From contig JARWKL010000005.1 in the NCBI GenBank assembly GCA_029961685.1, positions 434,001 to 498,000 on the forward strand: a stretch of DNA of 64,000 bases, in the 5' to 3' direction. Below the pieces are notes generated by a model. The model did no database searches and was not told the origin of the DNA. It worked only from the letters and a program-made list of their open reading frames with translations. Source of the stretch: Aristolochia californica. Taxonomy: Eukaryota; Streptophyta; Magnoliopsida; Piperales; Aristolochiaceae. Both the position numbers and the translations under genes were made by a program. This document shows, piece by piece, positions 60,501 through 64,000 of this stretch (position 1 is its first letter; every line of letters starts with the position of its first letter).

Positions 60501-61991
60501 TTGTCTGAAAATTCTGTTTGTTCCGAGAAGCAGTCAGGTACTGCCAAAGCAAGTAAAATGTTTTGAGCTAGTTGGTTGTTTTTGTTGTTTTAATATGTGG
60601 CTTTATTGATACTTGCCCATTCTTCACCCTATTAAGTGAGACCTATTAGAAGAGATTGTCAAAAAGACAGGGTAGTTTGATGTGACCTTTTTTTATATTC
60701 TGTCATTTTCTTGAATGCACCTCAATATCTGCACCTACACTATGTGGCTGATTGTAATGAAAGAATGTCCAGAAAGACCTTGGGTAGTTTGACACATACC
60801 ATCTTTATGAACTTAGTTGTTGTTTTGCGTTTTATCTGAGCTCACTGGACAACTTTCTTGTGGTAATGATGTAGGCAATAAGCCTAAAACCGAGGTCACT
60901 TGGAGCTTTGTGTGGGTTATCCTCCTTTTCGTGGCTGGTGGTGGTGTAGCTGGGTATGCTTTTTACAAGTACAGAATCAGGGTAAGCCCATACATAGTTT
61001 TTCTATATTTTTTTCTATGTTCTGTTACTAATTGGAGCAGCTTTCTCTTTTTCGGAGTTTGTTAGCATCTAAGGCAGCTTTCGTCCTTTTAGCTGTGGTC
61101 AGGGTGTACATTTTGGCGAGACATCTTGTCTCAGCTGAGTCCTCTCAGATTTTGTCGGGTCCAAGATGATTCATGGGATCTGACTCGGATCCAAGACAAC
61201 TCTATAGCAAAACAGTACCATAATCTGCACTAAGAGTGAGAGTCATATAAATAATTCAACTAACTTATTGAAACTTTTCATGCTTAAATTCTCCATAAAT
61301 AAGTTTACAATGTGCTTCATATAATAGAATATCACAGAGACATTATTAAAACCATTTAAAGGATGTTCTCGAGTGCTGTAATTGAATTTAGATAAGCCCA
61401 GATTTGGATATAAGGAAATCTCAAAAAAATTTAATCTAATGGGTACATAAATTATATGATATAATCCAAATTGATGACTAAAATGAGATCATTGAAGTCA
61501 TGAAAAGGAATAGTTATTGATGACAGGTTTAATATTTATAAGTATTTAGTTTGAAGAAAAATTGATTGAATTAAAAGATTGGTGCCTTCACTTTGTGACT
61601 TGACTTCTGTTGTGTTCTACTTAAAACTTATATTGAGAGAAGAAGTGGTAAACATACTTTCTCAATGTTATGTTTTTCTTCTTTTTATTTTTTAGCTTTT
61701 ATATTTTTAATGATGTTTTGATCAAATCCCAGACCTCTCTGTGGTATCCGAGTCTGAGTTGGTAGACCCTAGTTGTTAGTATTTAGATAACTTATCTCTC
61801 TAGAGACTCTTCTATCCATCTCATCCTGAATCATTGAAAAACATTGTGGATGTTAACATGTGTAAGATGCTTGCTGTGTTTTGTTGCAGACATACATGGA
61901 TTCAGAGATCCGGGCAATCATGGCTCAGTACATGCCTTTGGACAATCAAGGAGAAGTCCCCAATCACATTCCACATGGCCAAGACATCTGA
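54546..61991 (+). CDS. VSR: Vacuolar sorting receptor (BP80/ELP type)
   Basis: Twelve exons join in phase to 623 aa, the usual family length: 54546-54834, 55423-56115, 56341-56429, 56533-56602, 56839-56922, 57005-57081, 57211-57292, 59454-59536, 59641-59707, 60302-60430, 60875-60981 and 61890-61991. This type I membrane receptor binds NPIR-like sorting signals and carries cargo from the Golgi/TGN to prevacuolar compartments. Residues 1-~20 are a signal peptide ([15 protein letters not shown]). A protease-associated domain follows (about 55-165), then the Cys-rich VSR-specific region ([17 protein letters not shown]). Three EGF-like repeats occupy about 409-554, the last starting DVDEC (calcium-binding type). 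One membrane span covers about 563-583. The cytosolic tail carries Tyr604-Met-Pro-Leu (YMPL), the AP-1/clathrin sorting signal. Glycosylation sites NIS, NES and NIT are present. Intron 7 (2.2 kb) contains a LINE remnant. Confidence 0.96.
59007..59430 (-). mobile_element. LINE 3' fragment with RNase H-domain remnant (VSR intron 7)
   Basis: On the minus strand the translation includes [13 protein letters not shown] and [17 protein letters not shown]. These match the EGDS..VI.W and [12 protein letters not shown] signatures of the RNase H domain that ends the second frame of plant L1-type LINEs. A stop interrupts the sequence between them. A long T-run with a CTTT microsatellite at 59007-59047 is the poly-A tail. 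The copy is 5'-truncated and antisense to VSR. Confidence 0.7.
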
Positions 61992-63372
61992 AGAGAGTGA
62001 AATTTGGGAATGATTCATGTTGCAAACATGTTTTATCTCCAATTCCCGATATTGTCATATCATGATGGCCCATCGGTTTTGCTCTCGGGAGTTCTCCGTG
62101 ATCAAAGTTTTCTGTTTGCGCATTGGAAATTTCATGTAAATTCAACAGGCACCCGTCTTCCCACTACAGATTTTTTTCCTTTTGTAAACTTTTCTTTCTT
62201 CAACTCGCTGCATGTAACAGGGTGCTTCTCTTATAATTTAAAAAGATCCACTTAGTAGTTTTCAGTTTACAACTTCTGTGAAGGTTTTGTTAGTCTCATG
62301 GGTGGAATGATATGATGCAAGTGGGTGAAGCCTCTTATTTCATTTCACTAATACAGGTTATAATTATTCAGTGTTTTCTCTTAGGCTTCCCAGTCTTATG
62401 AGTTCAGGGAGCCCCATTTGCCTTTCACCGAGTCTCCTGCTCAAAATCAGAGAAGTGGGTGTCTTCTTGATTGATCCCCAATTGGGAGTGGAAGTATTTT
62501 CACTTGGTTCATGCACGAGACTCGCTCTCTGCGATTCAAATGGATCACAGAGTTGGTTTACCAATTAACTCTGGGCGGTGTTTGCCTACACCGATGATTC
62601 AGAAAGGATGTGAATTCTCATGTTAGAAACTCACTCAGTTAGACGTATCAATCCATAAGGGTCTGTTTGGAACCGAAAACGAGAATTTGACCATTATTAT
62701 TCTTAAGCGTTTTTCCCCTGATAAAGAACAACATAAGGAAAATAACGAAGAAAAGAATAAGCTCCATATTTTTTAGACCATTAACACAGCGGTTACAAAC
62801 TTTCAAGTACGCTAATTCAGATTGATGATAGAAAATCGTCGTCACTACAAGGCAAATTATGCATCTCATCCGCATGGTAAGGGTTGAAGCTTTTTTCTGA
62901 CAGTTGCAGTTCCTCCATTTTCAGGAGTAAGTGGAGTGACCTCTTAGCCTGGATCAAGGAAACCACCCAATGTACAGGTGCTCGATTTTCATTATCCTCA
63001 CTGGAACTGTCTTATACTTCAAAACTCCAAGGAAACCACCTGACAGTGCCATTGAGAAGATTTTAGATTGTACAATCTCAAGAACAAACCCTTGCCCACA
63101 TAACAAAATGTCTCTTCACTTTGGCATAAACACCAAAATTCGAAACCACACATCACAACTTTCAAGCAGAAATGTCTCAAATGAAGATGAAGAAGAATGA
63201 TAGGTACTTATTTGAAGCCAAACATCATCACCCTCTATGAGAATGAGAATTTTTTTTACTTCACATCATGCTACTTATTGTTTTTGTGCACAAACAGTCT
63301 TTGATTAAAAAGAATGATGAAAGGAGATGCAATGCACAAAATAAGTAGAGTTCCAACCTTTGCAAGAATACT
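61992..63372. other. VSR 3' UTR and intergenic sequence
   Basis: The first 250-300 bp are probably VSR 3' UTR. The rest shows no gene. GGGTCTGTTTGGAA at 62659-62672 resembles the end of a small DNA transposon, but no matching inverted end was found. Confidence 0.5.
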
Positions 63373-63460
63373 CTAGTTCCGTGGATGTTGATCCGCACTT
63401 GGATCCCGCTTCTGCTCATTTAGCCATATCCGATATGAGTAGAACAGTAACATAATTCCA
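63373..63460 (-). CDS. Probable last exon of an unidentified membrane protein gene
   Basis: On the minus strand a strong acceptor (CTTTTCTTTGCAG) precedes a frame reading GIMLLFYSYRIWLNEQ, then KRDPSADQHPRN and a TAG stop at 63375-63373. The hydrophobic start followed by a charged tail suggests the end of a membrane-anchored protein. The rest of the gene must lie upstream, at or beyond the right edge. A possible preceding 36-base exon (63921-63886, bounded by ATCAG and ATG|GTTATA) would join in phase, but that is weak. No family is recognised. Confidence 0.4.
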
Positions 63461-64000
63461 CTGCAAAGAAAAGGAGATCTTCAGAGGGATGCAAACTCTC
63501 TAAGGAAAATTCCTCTAGCAAATTGTGTCATAGTTCAAAAGTCGGACCAATTGTAAAAACTGAAAAATAACCTAAACCACAAGTAAATAACTGATACTAA
63601 TGTTTCAAAAGATTTTTCAACCTGTCCTGAATCTTGGAAATTTGAAGTAAACTTAGGCACCAATATTGAAAACATTAAGTAATTCTGCAATAGGAGTATA
63701 GACCATTGGAAACCAGTGGAAGAAGATTTGACTACTTCCATAAAAAATGACACTGCTGGAGTGTCCTATGTATGGTAGGAATACGAATCGATGTTGTATA
63801 CTCCAACAATTTCAATTTTTAAAGAAAGAGAAAAAGAACAAGGAGACTTCAAAAACCATCAATGGCATCCCACCAAATATATAACCATCGATGGCTGATT
63901 CCCCTTGGCATCATTGGCAGGCTGATAAAAAAATCATGGACATCACAGCTCAGATTTCATTTGGAGTCATGTACTGAGATCAGCCAAATATTTGGCTGAC
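63461..64000. other. Right edge, probable intron sequence of minus-strand gene
   Basis: AT-rich sequence with no clear exon apart from the weak candidate at 63921-63886. It ends with a perfect 20-bp palindrome at 63980-63999. Confidence 0.4.
63980..63999. repeat. Perfect 20-bp palindrome
   Basis: TCAGCCAAATATTTGGCTGA reads the same on both strands with no spacer. It may be chance in AT-rich DNA, or the start of a longer inverted structure cut by the window edge. Confidence 0.7.

Noticed and set aside
62659..62672. GGGTCTGTTTGGAA as a transposon end
   Set aside because: No matching inverted end or target duplication was found nearby.

Overview
This window is nuclear DNA from a flowering plant, most likely a eudicot. 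It is AT-rich and gene-sparse. The genes are interrupted by GT-AG introns, the protein families are land-plant ones (type I MADS-box, IBR5, vacuolar sorting receptor, plastid trigger factor), and chromovirus, TRIM, LINE, SINE and MITE debris lies between and inside them. I see no prokaryotic, organellar or CRISPR-like content and no new multi-gene system. Gene models were built by hand by joining exons whose reading phase and GT/AG (in one case GC/AG) borders agree. Six multi-exon genes close perfectly in frame. Exon coordinates are given in each entry.

Layout. 1-3597: the 3' part of a dead Ty3/gypsy chromovirus, with an LTR-like tail carrying 38-bp tandem repeats. 3931-4671 (-): intronless type I (M-gamma, AGL80-like) MADS-box gene. 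4672-8720: AT-rich, with a degenerate tandem duplication and no convincing gene. 8721-13488 (-): plastid glycinamide ribonucleotide transformylase (PUR3/GART), with a GC-AG intron. 14530-21033 (+): plastid trigger-factor-like protein (TIG), head-to-head with PUR3. 21589-23479 (-): DUF506/PD-(D/E)XK-like protein, with a three-copy 123-bp repeat in its intron. 23480-27893: intergenic, with a very short TRIM-like element and a MITE. 27894-33276 (-): IBR5-type dual-specificity phosphatase with an unusual P-loop. 36266-44832 (+): a 16-exon plant protein of unknown function, with tandem in-phase alternative donors. 46995-51393 (-): family 4 glycosyltransferase, type II membrane protein. 54546-61991 (+): vacuolar sorting receptor (623 aa). 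63373-63460 (-): probable last exon of a gene whose body lies at or beyond the right edge.

The genes are mostly unrelated housekeeping or signalling loci and do not form a pathway. Three neighbouring pairs are divergent: PUR3/TIG (about 1 kb between start codons, both products predicted for plastids), IBR5/unknown gene, and glycosyltransferase/VSR. Introns are the main landing sites for small retroelements: TRIMs in the unknown gene and the glycosyltransferase, tRNA-type SINEs in IBR5 and the glycosyltransferase, and LINE 3' ends in IBR5 and VSR.
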